In this document: positions 44,720-53,472 of the stretch, one piece after another
Numbering within the stretch: position 1 is the stretch's first letter
Layout: each line of letters opens with the position of its first letter
Source: CAVTJL01 sp963735065
GTDB taxonomy: Bacteria; Pseudomonadota; Alphaproteobacteria; Geminicoccales; Geminicoccaceae
NCBI GenBank assembly: GCA_963735065.1
Contig: CAVTJL010000001.1
Location: 1,178,001-1,242,000 of the forward strand
Length of the DNA stretch: 64,000 nucleotides
Direction of reading: 5' to 3'
Made by a program: the position numbers and the translations under genes
The notes under the pieces: generated by a model
Told to the model about the DNA's origin: nothing
Database searches by the model: none
The model's input: the letters and a program-made list of their open reading frames with translations, nothing else

Positions 44720-46276
44720 ATGAGACAAGGAACGCTTCTCGTCGCAGCCATGCTGGCCGGAACGGCGCTCGGCACCCTTCGCCCGGTCCTTGCGGCCGAC
44801 GACGCGGCCACCCATCAAAAGAAGCTCGACGAGATCCAGACGGTGGTGGTGATCTTTGCCGAGAACCGCAGCTTCGACAATATCTACGGCTCCTTTCCCG
44901 GTGCCAACGGGATCGCCGATGCCACCGAGGCGGAGAAGTCCCAGGTCGACCGTGACGGCTCGGCGCTGAAGCAGCTTCCCCCGGTCTGGGGCGGCCTCAC
45001 CGGCAAGGGCGTCACGCCGCCGGTCACCCAGGCCGAGACCGCCCATCTTCCGAACGGGCCCTTCGCCATCGACGATCCCAAGGGCTTCAATGTCGGCCTG
45101 GACGTCATCACGCACGACCTCTGGCACCGGTTCTATCAGAACCAGATGCAGATCGACGGCGGCAAGAACGACAAGTTCGTGGCCTGGGGTGATTCAGGCG
45201 GCATGGTCATGGGCCATTTCGATGGCTCCAAGATGAAGATGTGGCAGATTGCCAAGGAGTATACGCTGGCCGACGATTTCTTCATGGGCGGCTTCGGCGG
45301 CTCGTTCTTCAATCACATATGGCTGGCCTGCGCCTGCGCGCCCTACTATCCGGACGCCAGCACGAGCCCGGCCAAGCCCACGATCGCGGTCGTCGATCCC
45401 GACGGCGTCACGCTGACCGTGGCGGACAACGCGCCCGCCTCCGCAATGGACGGCATTCCCAAGTTCGTGAGTGATGGCAACCTCACGCCCGACTTCTATG
45501 CCGTCAACACGATGCAGCCTCCCTACCAGCCGAGCGGCAACAAGCCGGCTGCCGGCGAGAACCCGGCCTATGCCGATCCCGCCAGCGCCACGACCCTGCC
45601 GCCGCAGACCCAGCTCACGATCGGCGATCTGATGAGCGCCAAGGACGTCACCTGGGCCTGGTACAGTGCCGGCTGGCAGTACGTCCTGGACAACGGCAAC
45701 ACGAAGCCCGTTCCGAACTTCCAGTACCATCACCAGCCCTTCAATTACTTTGCCCGCTATGCGCCCGGCACGCAGGCGAGGGCGGAGCATCTCAAGGACG
45801 CCGGCCTCGCGGGCGTCTCGTTCATCCAGGTGATCGACGAGGGCAAGCTGCCCCAGGTCTCGTTCTACAAGCCGCAGGGCAATCTCAACCAGCATTCGGG
45901 CTACGCCGACGTGCAGGCGGGTGACGAGCACATCGCCAACGTCATCGAGCACCTCCAGAAGAGCCCGCAATGGGCCCATATGCTCGTCGTCGTGACCTAC
46001 GACGAGAATGGCGGCATCTGGGATCACGTGGCACCGCCCAAGGCTGACCGTTGGGGGCCCGGATCGCGCATCCCGGCCATCATCGTCTCGCCCTTCGCGA
46101 AGAAGGGCTTCGTCGACCACACGCCCAACGACACGACCTCCATCCTGCGCTTCATCACGAACAGGTTCGGTCTCGCCACCCTGCCCGGCATCAAGGCGCG
46201 TGACGAGGCCGTCGCCAAGAACGGCGAGCCGCCGCTCGGCGACCTCACCGAGGCGCTGGACGTCGCCCAGAACTAG
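44720..46276 (+). CDS. Phosphoesterase, acid phosphatase/phospholipase C family (AcpA-like)
   Basis: A 518-residue secreted enzyme of the PLC/AcpA family. It has a Sec signal peptide (LLVAAMLAGTALGTLRPVLA, cleavage near AA-DD), then the metal/nucleophile motif VVVIFAENRSFDNIYGSFPG. Later ligand motifs are HDLWHRFYQNQMQIDGG, GGFGGSFFNHIWLACACAP and VVVTYDENGGIWDHVAPPKA. Members hydrolyse phosphomonoesters or phospholipid head groups in the periplasm. AGGGAGGG precedes the ATG at 44720. A PHO-box-like repeat and promoter lie upstream and a strong hairpin follows, suggesting a single-gene, phosphate-responsive unit. Confidence 0.9.
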   Translation: MRQGTLLVAAMLAGTALGTLRPVLAADDAATHQKKLDEIQTVVVIFAENRSFDNIYGSFPGANGIADATEAEKSQVDRDGSALKQLPPVWGGLTGKGVTPPVTQAETAHLPNGPFAIDDPKGFNVGLDVITHDLWHRFYQNQMQIDGGKNDKFVAWGDSGGMVMGHFDGSKMKMWQIAKEYTLADDFFMGGFGGSFFNHIWLACACAPYYPDASTSPAKPTIAVVDPDGVTLTVADNAPASAMDGIPKFVSDGNLTPDFYAVNTMQPPYQPSGNKPAAGENPAYADPASATTLPPQTQLTIGDLMSAKDVTWAWYSAGWQYVLDNGNTKPVPNFQYHHQPFNYFARYAPGTQARAEHLKDAGLAGVSFIQVIDEGKLPQVSFYKPQGNLNQHSGYADVQAGDEHIANVIEHLQKSPQWAHMLVVVTYDENGGIWDHVAPPKADRWGPGSRIPAIIVSPFAKKGFVDHTPNDTTSILRFITNRFGLATLPGIKARDEAVAKNGEPPLGDLTEALDVAQN

Positions 46277-46300
46277 CGCCGCCCTCGGATCGGGTTCCGT

Positions 46301-46335
46301 CGTCGCTCCCCGGCATGTTTGGCCGGGGAGCGACG
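46301..46335 (+). terminator. Hairpin after phosphoesterase gene
   Basis: A perfect 13-base-pair stem (CGTCGCTCCCCGG / CCGGGGAGCGACG) with a 9-base loop begins 24 bases after the stop. There is no T-tract. Confidence 0.6.
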
Positions 46336-46427
46336 ATCCTGCAGCTTGATCTTCCTCAAGGTCATGGACGAGGAGAAGCTCCATGGTCGCGTGCCGCCGG
46401 CGAGGCGGCGTCGAGAGGAGGATGGCG

Positions 46428-46916
46428 ATGCAGGCAGCCGACGTCATGACGAGAAAGGTCGTCACCGTGCCGCCGGCGGCGACGGCCCAGGACATCGCGA
46501 GGCTCCTGGTGCGCCATCGCATCAGCGCCGTGCCGGTCGTCGACAAGGACGGTGCCGTTATCGGCATGGTCAGCGAAGGCGATCTCGCCGGCCATCGCGA
46601 CATGAAGCTCGACGAGCGCAGCGAATGGTGGCTCCAGGTGATCGCCGAGGGCACGGAGCTGGCGCCCGACTTCCTGAGCTACATCCGTTCCGGCGGCCGC
46701 CAGGCCAAGGACCTGATGACCAAGGAGGTCGTCTCGGTCGGTCCCGCCACGCCGCTCGACGAGGTGGCGCGCCTCCTCCAGCACCATCGGATCAAGCGCG
46801 TGCCGGTCATCGAGGACGGCAAGCTCGTCGGAATCGTGAGCCGCGCCAACCTGCTGGAGGCCCTCGAGCACAAGGAGGATCACCGCTTCCAGACGGCCTC
46901 GGCCAAGGTTTCCTAG
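46428..46916 (+). CDS. Tandem CBS-domain protein
   Basis: A 162-residue protein made of two CBS motifs: AADVMTRKVVTVPPAATAQD ... HRISAVPVVDKDGAVIGMVS and KDLMTKEVVSVGPATPLDEV ... HRIKRVPVIEDGKLVGIVSR. A Bateman pair of this kind binds adenosyl ligands such as AMP, ATP or NAD and acts as a free-standing energy sensor. An insert of about 35 residues with a Trp pair (ERSEWWLQVIAEG) separates the motifs. ATG 46428 is favoured, because AGGAGG lies six bases upstream; ATG 46422 is too close to it. The next gene, cbpA, is in the same direction 77 bases later. Confidence 0.9.
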   Translation: MQAADVMTRKVVTVPPAATAQDIARLLVRHRISAVPVVDKDGAVIGMVSEGDLAGHRDMKLDERSEWWLQVIAEGTELAPDFLSYIRSGGRQAKDLMTKEVVSVGPATPLDEVARLLQHHRIKRVPVIEDGKLVGIVSRANLLEALEHKEDHRFQTASAKVS

Positions 46917-46993
46917 CAAAGCTCGGCGCCTGGCCTTGACCCGTCGCGCCCGGAGTGCGACGCGAGCGCCAGGTTGGCCCTGGGAGACGAGGC

Positions 46994-47921
46994 ATGCGGG
47001 ACCCCTACGAAGTGCTGGGGCTCGAGCGCGAGGCGACGCCGGAAGAGATTCGCAAGGCCTATCGCAAGCTCGCCAAAACGAGCCACCCGGACCTCCATCC
47101 GGGCGACAAGGCGGCGGAGGAGCGCTTCAAGGAGCTGTCGCAGGCGAACGAGATTCTCTCGGACCCCGAAAAACGGGCGCGCTTCGACAAGGGTGAGATC
47201 GACGCGAGCGGCGCCGAGCGGCCGCAGCACGAGTACTATCGCGGCTTCGCCGACGGTCCCGCCGGCGAGCGTTATGCGCGGACCGAGATCTTCGAGGACG
47301 AGGCCGACCTGGGGAGGGTGTTCGCCGATCTCTTCGGGCAGCGCGGCCGCGGCTCGGGCTCGGTCCGCATGCGCGGCCCCGATGTCTCCTACACGCTCGA
47401 GGTGGGCTTTCTCGACGCCGCGCGAGGGGGAAAGCGGACCATCACCACACCGCACGGTCGGACGCTCAACGTCACCATCCCTGTCGGCGTGCGGGATCGT
47501 CAGACCCTGCGCCTCAAGGGCCTGGGCGGCCCCGGCATCGGTGGCGGCGAGCCCGGCGATGCCTATGTCGAGATCCACGTCACGCCGCACCCGGTCTTCC
47601 GCCGCAAGGACGACGACATCCATCTGACCCTGCCGGTCTCCGTGAAGGAGGCCATGATCGGTGCCAAGGTCGAGGTGCCGACGGTGAGCGGGCCCGTGAT
47701 GCTGAGCATTCCGCCGCGCTCGAACACGGGCTCGACCCTGCGGCTGCGCGGCAAAGGCATTCCCGCCCATGGCGACGCCCCGGCGGGCGACCAGTATGTG
47801 AGGCTCGAGGTCGTCCTGCCGAAGGTAGCCGGACCCGGCGCTCGAGGCGTTCCTCAAGGATTGGACCCCCGGCCATGCGGAGACTCCCCGCGCCGAGCTG
47901 ATGCGGGAGGCGGCACGATGA
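46994..47921 (+). CDS. cbpA: DnaJ-like co-chaperone CbpA (one frameshift near the C-terminus)
   Basis: A J-domain protein with MRDPYEVLGLEREATPEEIR, the HPD motif in KTSHPDLHPG, a Gly/Asp-containing linker and the two beta-domains of the DnaJ C-terminus (RTLNVTIPVGVRDRQTLRLK; VEVPTVSGPVMLSIP). No zinc-finger cysteines are present, which separates CbpA from DnaJ. The frame breaks at one extra G in GG (47831-47832); removing it restores a normal ending (ALEAFLKDWTPGHAETPR) and a stop at 47919-47921 that overlaps the cbpM start as ATGA. Without the correction the frame runs through as an artificial CbpA-CbpM fusion. CbpA stimulates DnaK ATPase and helps under stress. Confidence 0.9.
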
Positions 47922-48268
47922 GAACGATGAGCGAGCTTCTGGCCGAGATCGGCACCGTCGAGGAGGTGGAGGTCCGCAGCTGGATCGCCGAGGCCTGGGT
48001 GTGCGCCGAAGGTGCCGGTGCCGAGGTCCGCTTCACCGAGACCGACGTCGCACGGGTGCGGCTGATCTGCGACCTCCGCCACGATCTCGAGATCGAGGAG
48101 GAGTCGCTGCCGGTCGTCCTCTCGCTGCTCGACCAGCTCTACGCGACCCGCCGCCGCCTGCGCGCTCTCTCGGAGGCGGTGGCAGCAGAGCCCGAGGAGA
48201 CCAGGGCCCGCGTTCTGCGCACCTACCGGGAGGCGCTGAGGCAGGACCCGCCGGACCCGGCCGCATAG
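47918..48268 (+). CDS. cbpM: CbpM-like chaperone modulator
   Basis: A 116-residue MerR-like helical protein of the CbpM family, which binds the J-domain of CbpA and blocks its co-chaperone and DNA-binding activity. Segments: VRSWIAEAWVCAEGAGAEVR, FTETDVARVRLICDLRHDLE and a C-terminal coiled region (LPVVLSLLDQLYATRRRLRA). ATG 47918 overlaps the restored cbpA stop (ATGA), the usual translational coupling of the pair. It is convergent with the ABC permease gene only eight bases away. Confidence 0.88.
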   Translation: MRTMSELLAEIGTVEEVEVRSWIAEAWVCAEGAGAEVRFTETDVARVRLICDLRHDLEIEEESLPVVLSLLDQLYATRRRLRALSEAVAAEPEETRARVLRTYREALRQDPPDPAA

Positions 48269-48275
48269 GGGCCGA

Positions 48276-49089
48276 TCAGGTGCCGACCTTGGCCAGCACG
48301 TCGGCCCTGAGGAAGCGCTCGATCGCCAGCATGAAGAGGATCGACGGCAGCAGCAGGATCAGGGCCGTGATCGACGGCGATCTGATAGTTGCCGCCCATG
48401 CTGGCGTTGAACATGAGAAGCGGCAGGGTGACGATGTCCGGAACGCCCACGAAGTAGGTGCCGGTGAACTCGTCCAGCGATTCGAGAAAGACGAAGATGG
48501 CGCTGGCCATGATGCCGGGGATGGCGAGCGGCAGCGTCACGGTGAGAAAGCAGCGCATGGGACCGGCACCGATGTTGCGGGCCGCTTCCTCGAGAGAGCG
48601 GTCGATCGCGGCGAAGGCGGCGCTGCCGATCCACACCGAGAAGACGAGCGCGTGCATGGTGTGCACGAGGACGACGCCCAGCATCGTCCCGTTCAGCCCG
48701 ATCGTATAGAAGATCCGCGCCACGTTGATGTAGACGGGCAGGTTGGGAAAGGCCTGGGGCAGCAGGAAGGCCAGAAGAATGAGCCCGCGGAAGGGCAGCC
48801 TGAGGCGGCCGATGGCGTAGGCTGCGGGCATCGCGATGAGCGTGCTCAGGACCACCGTGAGCGTCGCGATCGCAAGGCTGTTGCCGAGCGAGACGAGCGC
48901 ATCACCGCGCGGCGCGAAGACCCTGGCCCAGAAGCTGAAGCCGTACTGATTCGGCAGCTTGTGGGGAAAGTACCATTTCTCGGCGACCGCCCAGAGGGCG
49001 AGATTGAGAAGCGGCCCGAACACCACGAAGATCAGGAGGCCCAGCATCAGGGCGCGCGGGATCCAGCGCCAGGAGCTGCCTGCCGTCAC
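48276..49089 (-). CDS. PotC/FbpB-type ABC transporter permease 2 (one frameshift near the C-terminus)
   Basis: A permease of about 270 residues with six helices and the EAA loop SLEEAARNIGAGPMRCFLTV, of the spermidine/putrescine/iron/phosphonate class. GTG 49089 overlaps the upstream stop (GTGA). The frame breaks at one extra G in GG (48376-48377); correcting it gives a normal tail (about LILLLPSILFMLAIERFL, ADVLAKVGT) and a stop at 48276-48278. Left uncorrected, the frame runs past the cbpM stop with no coding character. A sequence error is likely. It pairs with the permease encoded upstream. Confidence 0.86.
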
Positions 49090-49997
49090 GTCGATCGACC
49101 CTGGCGGATGCCGTGGCGGAGATAGATCCAGGCGACGAGGCCGGTCACGAGGTAGGAGATGACGCCCAGCGCGTTGGCGACGCCATAGTCGCCGTGCGCG
49201 TCGATCCGGTAGGCCATGTCGACGGTGATGAGCGTCGGCGTCCCGGCGTTGATCATGATCGGCACGGACAGCACCGACATCATCGTGACGAACGACAGGA
49301 CGAGACCGACGAGCAGGGTCTGGCGCACCTGCGGCAGCACGATCTCGAGCAGGATGCGCAGACGTCCGGCGCCGAGGTTGCGCGCGGCCTCGATGGTCGA
49401 GCGGTCGAGCGAGGCCATGGCGCCCGCCACCATCAGGGCGACGAAGGGCGTCTGCTTCCAGACGAAGGTGATGACGATGCCTCGCCAGTCGAGAAAGCTC
49501 TGCGTGTCGAGCGGGGTGAGGATGCCGGCGGCCACCAGCGCGTTGTTCATGAGGCCGTTCTTGGCGAGGAACGAGCGCATCATCTGCGCCGCCACGATGA
49601 ACGGGATGAAGAGCGGCCAGCGATAGAGCCAGCGCAGCGCCGCCACCGCCGGCCCGCACTCGCCCAGCGTCAGGTAGCCGCCGATCGCGACGGAGAGGAC
49701 GGCCACGAGAGCGGTCGCGAGCAGGACCACCATCGGCGTGAAGACGATGTCCGTGCTGTAGAGCTCGAGCGCCTTGGAGAAATTGGCCAGCGACCAGCCG
49801 CCAGCCGGATCGGCGAAGGCGTCGACCGCGGAGAAGCCCAAGGGATAGATGAAGAAGAGGGCGACCGTCGCCAGCGCCGGCACGGTGAGGGCCAGGGCGC
49901 CCAGCCGCTCACCCGTGATCAGGCGTCGACCGGGAACGGCAGACCGTCCCCGGTCGGACGCTGTCGCCAGCGCGTCAGTTCGCAACCGTGCGCTCAT
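49086..49997 (-). CDS. PotB/FbpB-type ABC transporter permease 1
   Basis: A 303-residue inner-membrane permease: cytoplasmic N-terminus of about 30 residues, first helix LGALALTVPALATVALFFIY, EAA loop STIEAARNLGAGRLRILLEI, and VTMMSVLSVPIMINAGTPTL. It is the heterodimer partner of the downstream permease. Its ATG at 49997 lies 23 bases inside the 3' end of the receptor gene, implying translational coupling in the leftward operon ATPase - receptor - permease - permease. Confidence 0.9.
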   Translation of the reverse strand: MSARLRTDALATASDRGRSAVPGRRLITGERLGALALTVPALATVALFFIYPLGFSAVDAFADPAGGWSLANFSKALELYSTDIVFTPMVVLLATALVAVLSVAIGGYLTLGECGPAVAALRWLYRWPLFIPFIVAAQMMRSFLAKNGLMNNALVAAGILTPLDTQSFLDWRGIVITFVWKQTPFVALMVAGAMASLDRSTIEAARNLGAGRLRILLEIVLPQVRQTLLVGLVLSFVTMMSVLSVPIMINAGTPTLITVDMAYRIDAHGDYGVANALGVISYLVTGLVAWIYLRHGIRQGRST

Positions 49998-51126
49998 ACG
50001 CCTCGAGGATGTCGCTGAAGTACTGGGTGAGCGGGAAGGGCTTGCCCTTGCTCGCCAGGTCCTCGGGCGTCACGTTCGCAAAAAGCTTGTCCCAGGTCGC
50101 CTCGTCGAGCTTGGGCTTGACGTATTGCGGGTCGATGCCGGGATACCAGTTGAACTTCTTGACGATGCCGTCCGCCTGCACGGTGGGGCTGGTGGCGAGC
50201 GCGATGAACTTCTCGGCCAGCTCCTTGTGGGCCGCCTCGGCCGGGACGACGTAGTACATCGGCTGGCCGGGCATGCCGGGGCCGATCAGGGCGAGCTTGA
50301 GGTCGGGATTGAGGCGGCCGTCGGCCTGCCACGAGTAGAACATGTCGACCCAGACCGGGCCCATGCTGATCTCGCCGCGGTTCAGCGCATCGAGCGTGCC
50401 GGCATTGCCGGGCGTCATCGTGACGCTCTGGTCGAACGTCTTGAGACCCTCGAGCGACTTCGTGAGCTCGGGCTTCAGGCTCGGATCGTAGGGACCGTCA
50501 TAGAGCTTTTTCGAATCCGGCATGTGTGCCGCGGCCCAGCCCATGACGAAGCCCACACCCGACATGCCGTTCTTGATGCCGTTGTAGCCGAACTGCTTGG
50601 GGTGCTCCTTCACCCAGGCGGCGAGATCCTCGTAGGTCTTGGGCGGATCCTTCACAAGCTCCGGGTTGTAGGCGAGCGCGATCTGGCTGTGGAACATCGG
50701 CATCACGTAGCCGCCGACGGGCTGGCCCAACGCGTTCTTGGTGTCGTCGCGGGTCGCCATCTTGCCGGTGTCGATCGAGCCCACATACTTGGCGAGCAGG
50801 TCGTCCTTCACCATCGTGCCGGCCATCCGCTGATGGACGACGGCGACGTCGATGTCCCAGGTCTTGGCGCCGGCCTTGGCCTGCGCATCCAGCTTCTCGA
50901 AGATCTTCTGCGAGCCCGCGTCGCCCGGGCCGGTGCCGGCGGCGCGCACCTTAACGCCCGGATTGTCCTTCTCGAACATCGGCCCGAGATACTGGTTGAC
51001 GTAGTCGACCATGTTCTGGTCGCCGGCCGTCACGACGTTGAGGACCGTCTCGGCCCGAGCCGTGAGGCTGCCCATCGCGGCCAGCGCTGCTGCTGAGACG
51101 AGCGTGAGGACTGCTCTTCGGTGCAT
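49975..51126 (-). CDS. Extracellular solute-binding protein, PotD/FbpA-like
   Basis: A 383-residue periplasmic receptor with a signal peptide (MHRRAVLTLVSAAALAAMGS, cleavage after ARA). Family 1 segments: YVNQYLGPMFEKDNPGVKV, WDIDVAVVHQRMAGTMVKDD, GYVMPMFHSQIALAYNPELV and QPMYYVVPAEAAHKELAEKF. It is closest in pattern to receptors for polyamines, iron or phosphonate-like compounds; the ligand is unknown. ATG 51126 follows AAGGAGAG; the ATG at 51153 lies before that ribosome site and is rejected. It starts 24 bases downstream of the ATPase gene. Confidence 0.9.
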   Translation of the reverse strand: MHRRAVLTLVSAAALAAMGSLTARAETVLNVVTAGDQNMVDYVNQYLGPMFEKDNPGVKVRAAGTGPGDAGSQKIFEKLDAQAKAGAKTWDIDVAVVHQRMAGTMVKDDLLAKYVGSIDTGKMATRDDTKNALGQPVGGYVMPMFHSQIALAYNPELVKDPPKTYEDLAAWVKEHPKQFGYNGIKNGMSGVGFVMGWAAAHMPDSKKLYDGPYDPSLKPELTKSLEGLKTFDQSVTMTPGNAGTLDALNRGEISMGPVWVDMFYSWQADGRLNPDLKLALIGPGMPGQPMYYVVPAEAAHKELAEKFIALATSPTVQADGIVKKFNWYPGIDPQYVKPKLDEATWDKLFANVTPEDLASKGKPFPLTQYFSDILEAYERTVAN

Positions 51127-51149
51127 GAGGTGCTCTCCTTGGGCCTTGG

Positions 51150-52283
51150 TCATGGACGGTTGGCAGGCGTCGAGGCGTTGGCGGGAAAAAGGTGCAGGGC
51201 CGAGGGCGGCACGGCCACGGCCACGGCCTCGCCGACCTGGAGACGCTGGGGGTCGTCGACGAGGTAGCGCCGGCTCCCGATCTCGATGCTGTAGCGCCAG
51301 CCCGCGCCGAGATAGGCGGACTGCATCACCCTGCCGCGCAGCACCAGGGCCTGCGCCCCGGCCGCTCCCGGTTGCAGGAGGCTCGCAGCACCGCCGCGGA
51401 AGTGGGCGCGGACAGGGCCGCCGGCACCGGCCGACAGATGCACGCCGCCCGGCCCTGCCGGCAGCGTGGCGGCGTCGTGATCCGTGCCGGCCCGGATCCG
51501 CACCCGGGCGCCCTCGGGCTCGGCCTCGAGCTCGATCACATTGTCGGCGCCCATGAAGGCCGCGACGAAGGGCGAGGCCGGGCGCTCGAAGAGCTCCTCC
51601 GGCGTGCCGATCTGCGCGATCCGCCCCTGGTCGAGGACGACGATGCGATCGGCCATCACCATGGCCTCCTCGCGGTCGTGGGTGACGTGCAGCGCGGTGA
51701 TGCCGAGCCGCTGCTGCAGCGCCCGGATCTCGTGGCGCAGCTCCTGGCGGATGCGGGCATCGAGATTCGAGAGCGGCTCGTCCAGCAGCAGCAGCGAGGG
51801 CTCGACGGCCAATGCCCGGCCCAGCGCCACCCGCTGACGCTGGCCGCCTGAGAGATCGGTCACATTGCGCTCGGCAAGCCCGGGAAGCTGCAGCAGCTCC
51901 AGCATCTCGTCGACACGGGCGGCGATGCGGCCCTTGCCCCAGCCGCGCACCTTGAGCCCATAGCCGATGTTCTGCGCCACGCTCATGTGCGGCCAGAGCG
52001 CGTAGGACTGGAAGACCAGCGCCGTCTCGCGCCGCTCGGGCGGCAGCCGGGCGATGTCCCTGCCCGAGACCAGGATCTGGCCGTCCTCGATCGGCACGAA
52101 GCCGCAGATCGAGCGCAGCAGCGTGGTCTTCCCGCAGCCCGAGCTGCCCAAGAGCGCTATCAGCTCACCCCGCGTGACCTCCAGTGAGAGGTCGTGCAGA
52201 ACACGCGTGCGGCCGTAACGGACCCTGAGCCCATCCACGGAGAGATAGGTCGACGTCAGAATTGCCTCGCGCCTGATCGACAT
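51150..52283 (-). CDS. PotA/FbpC-type ABC transporter ATP-binding protein
   Basis: A 377-residue ATPase with Walker A LGSSGCGKTT, Q-loop LVFQSYALWPHMSVAQNI, signature LSGGQRQRVALGRALA, Walker B SLLLLDEPLSNLD and H-loop ALHVTHDREEAM. A C-terminal TOBE region follows (about residues 240-365). First gene of the leftward operon and the only complete single-domain import ATPase in the window. A TOBE-containing ATPase of this kind might in principle also serve the two ATPase-less CUT1 systems, though the PotA/FbpC type usually serves its own permeases. ATG 52283 gives the longest product; ATG-like alternatives are not obvious. Confidence 0.93.
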   Translation of the reverse strand: MSIRREAILTSTYLSVDGLRVRYGRTRVLHDLSLEVTRGELIALLGSSGCGKTTLLRSICGFVPIEDGQILVSGRDIARLPPERRETALVFQSYALWPHMSVAQNIGYGLKVRGWGKGRIAARVDEMLELLQLPGLAERNVTDLSGGQRQRVALGRALAVEPSLLLLDEPLSNLDARIRQELRHEIRALQQRLGITALHVTHDREEAMVMADRIVVLDQGRIAQIGTPEELFERPASPFVAAFMGADNVIELEAEPEGARVRIRAGTDHDAATLPAGPGGVHLSAGAGGPVRAHFRGGAASLLQPGAAGAQALVLRGRVMQSAYLGAGWRYSIEIGSRRYLVDDPQRLQVGEAVAVAVPPSALHLFPANASTPANRP

Positions 52284-52407
52284 CGTGGCCCCTTAGGCAG
52301 TGCCCGGGGCGGTTTCGTGACAATTCTTATACATTTGCGGGACAGCGTCCAGGCGAGAGGACAGGCGGCCGGGATCCGGACCCGGTCATACCGATGATCG
52401 GGATCCC

Positions 52408-53313
52408 TTAGCCGTCGACGGGCCGCAGAAAGTCGATCTCGCTCAGGACATTGCGGGCTGCGCGGACGATGGCGTCGATCCGTGCGTTCCCGTCGGCGAT
52501 ACGAAAGACGGCATACAGCCGTGCCGGGTCGACGGGGGGACGGGCCGTCAGTGCCACCAGCATCTCGGCCGCCAGCTCGCGCTCGATCATTCGCCTCGGC
52601 AGGAAGCCCACCGCCACACCCGCAGCGACCAGATGGGCGATGACCGTGACGCTGGTGCAGAGGTCGAGTCGGAGGGGATCGAGGCCGGCCACCCTGAACC
52701 AGTCGCCGATCTGCCGGTACATCGCCGAGGGATGCGGGTTGGTGAGCACCGGCAGCTGGTACAGGTCTGCCGGACGTACGGTCGGGCCCAGCTTCCAGCC
52801 CGGGCTTGCCGTCCAGATCGTCTCCTGAATGCCGAATGGCAGCATGCGCAGGCGAGGATCGCTGATCGGATTGACCGCGAAGGCCAAATCAAGGCGATGC
52901 TCGCACACCTCGCGCTCAAGCTCGACGCTCGTTGCCACGACAAGGTCCAGCCGCAGCGCCGGGTGCTCGCGCGTGAGCTCGCGCAGCAGCGCCGGCAGGC
53001 ACACCAGGGCAAAGGTCTCCGACACGCCCAGCCGCACCACGCCCTCGATGTGGTTGGTGCCGCTGCGCTCCTGCAGCTTCTCGACCTCGCCGATGATGAC
53101 CCCGGCATGCTCGAGCAGCGGGCGCGCCTCCTGGCTCAGCCGAACGCCGCGGCCGGACCGCTCGAACAACCGCTGACCCACGACCCGCTCGAGATCGCGG
53201 AGCCGCAACGACACCGTGGGCTGGGCGAGGTGGAGCTGCTCGGCGGCCTTCTGGAGCGACCCTAACCGCGCCACCCAGAAGAAGGCCTCAAGCTGGGCGA
53301 GGGTAGGTTTCAT
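52408..53313 (-). CDS. LysR-family transcriptional regulator
   Basis: A 301-residue regulator with the N-terminal LysR helix-turn-helix (LAQLEAFFWVARLGSLQKAA, EQLHLAQPTVSLRLRDLER) and a two-lobed effector domain beginning near GVVRLGVSETFALVCLPALL. It is divergent from the TRAP transporter operon, the usual LysR arrangement, so it probably controls uptake and possibly the downstream HD, SDR and CoA-transferase genes. The start ATG 53313 (MKPTLAQLEAF) is firm. An inverted repeat in the divergent region may be its binding site. Confidence 0.93.
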   Translation of the reverse strand: MKPTLAQLEAFFWVARLGSLQKAAEQLHLAQPTVSLRLRDLERVVGQRLFERSGRGVRLSQEARPLLEHAGVIIGEVEKLQERSGTNHIEGVVRLGVSETFALVCLPALLRELTREHPALRLDLVVATSVELEREVCEHRLDLAFAVNPISDPRLRMLPFGIQETIWTASPGWKLGPTVRPADLYQLPVLTNPHPSAMYRQIGDWFRVAGLDPLRLDLCTSVTVIAHLVAAGVAVGFLPRRMIERELAAEMLVALTARPPVDPARLYAVFRIADGNARIDAIVRAARNVLSEIDFLRPVDG

Positions 53314-53325
53314 TCATCAGGAATC

Positions 53326-53361
53326 CAAATCTGTTACCCAAAGATATTCAAACTGGATTTG
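53326..53361. promoter_or_regulatory. Inverted repeat in LysR/TRAP divergent region
   Basis: CAAATC (53326-53331) and GATTTG (53356-53361) are perfect inverted arms 24 bases apart in an AT-rich stretch just upstream of the LysR start. LysR proteins bind long dyads of this scale; the match is short, so this is tentative. Confidence 0.25.
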
Positions 53362-53472
53362 CCGTGCAAATGGCCCCTAAGGTTCTGTCGATGCCTGTTG
53401 CTGGCACGCCGCAGCAGCGGCCCATGCCCCAAGCGGGTCCGCCCGCTCGCCCCAAGGGAGAGGAACGCACCG

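Noticed and set aside
46955..48268. A CbpA-CbpM fusion protein
   Set aside because: The joined frame depends on one extra G at about 47831; removing it restores a normal CbpA C-terminus and an ATGA overlap with cbpM.
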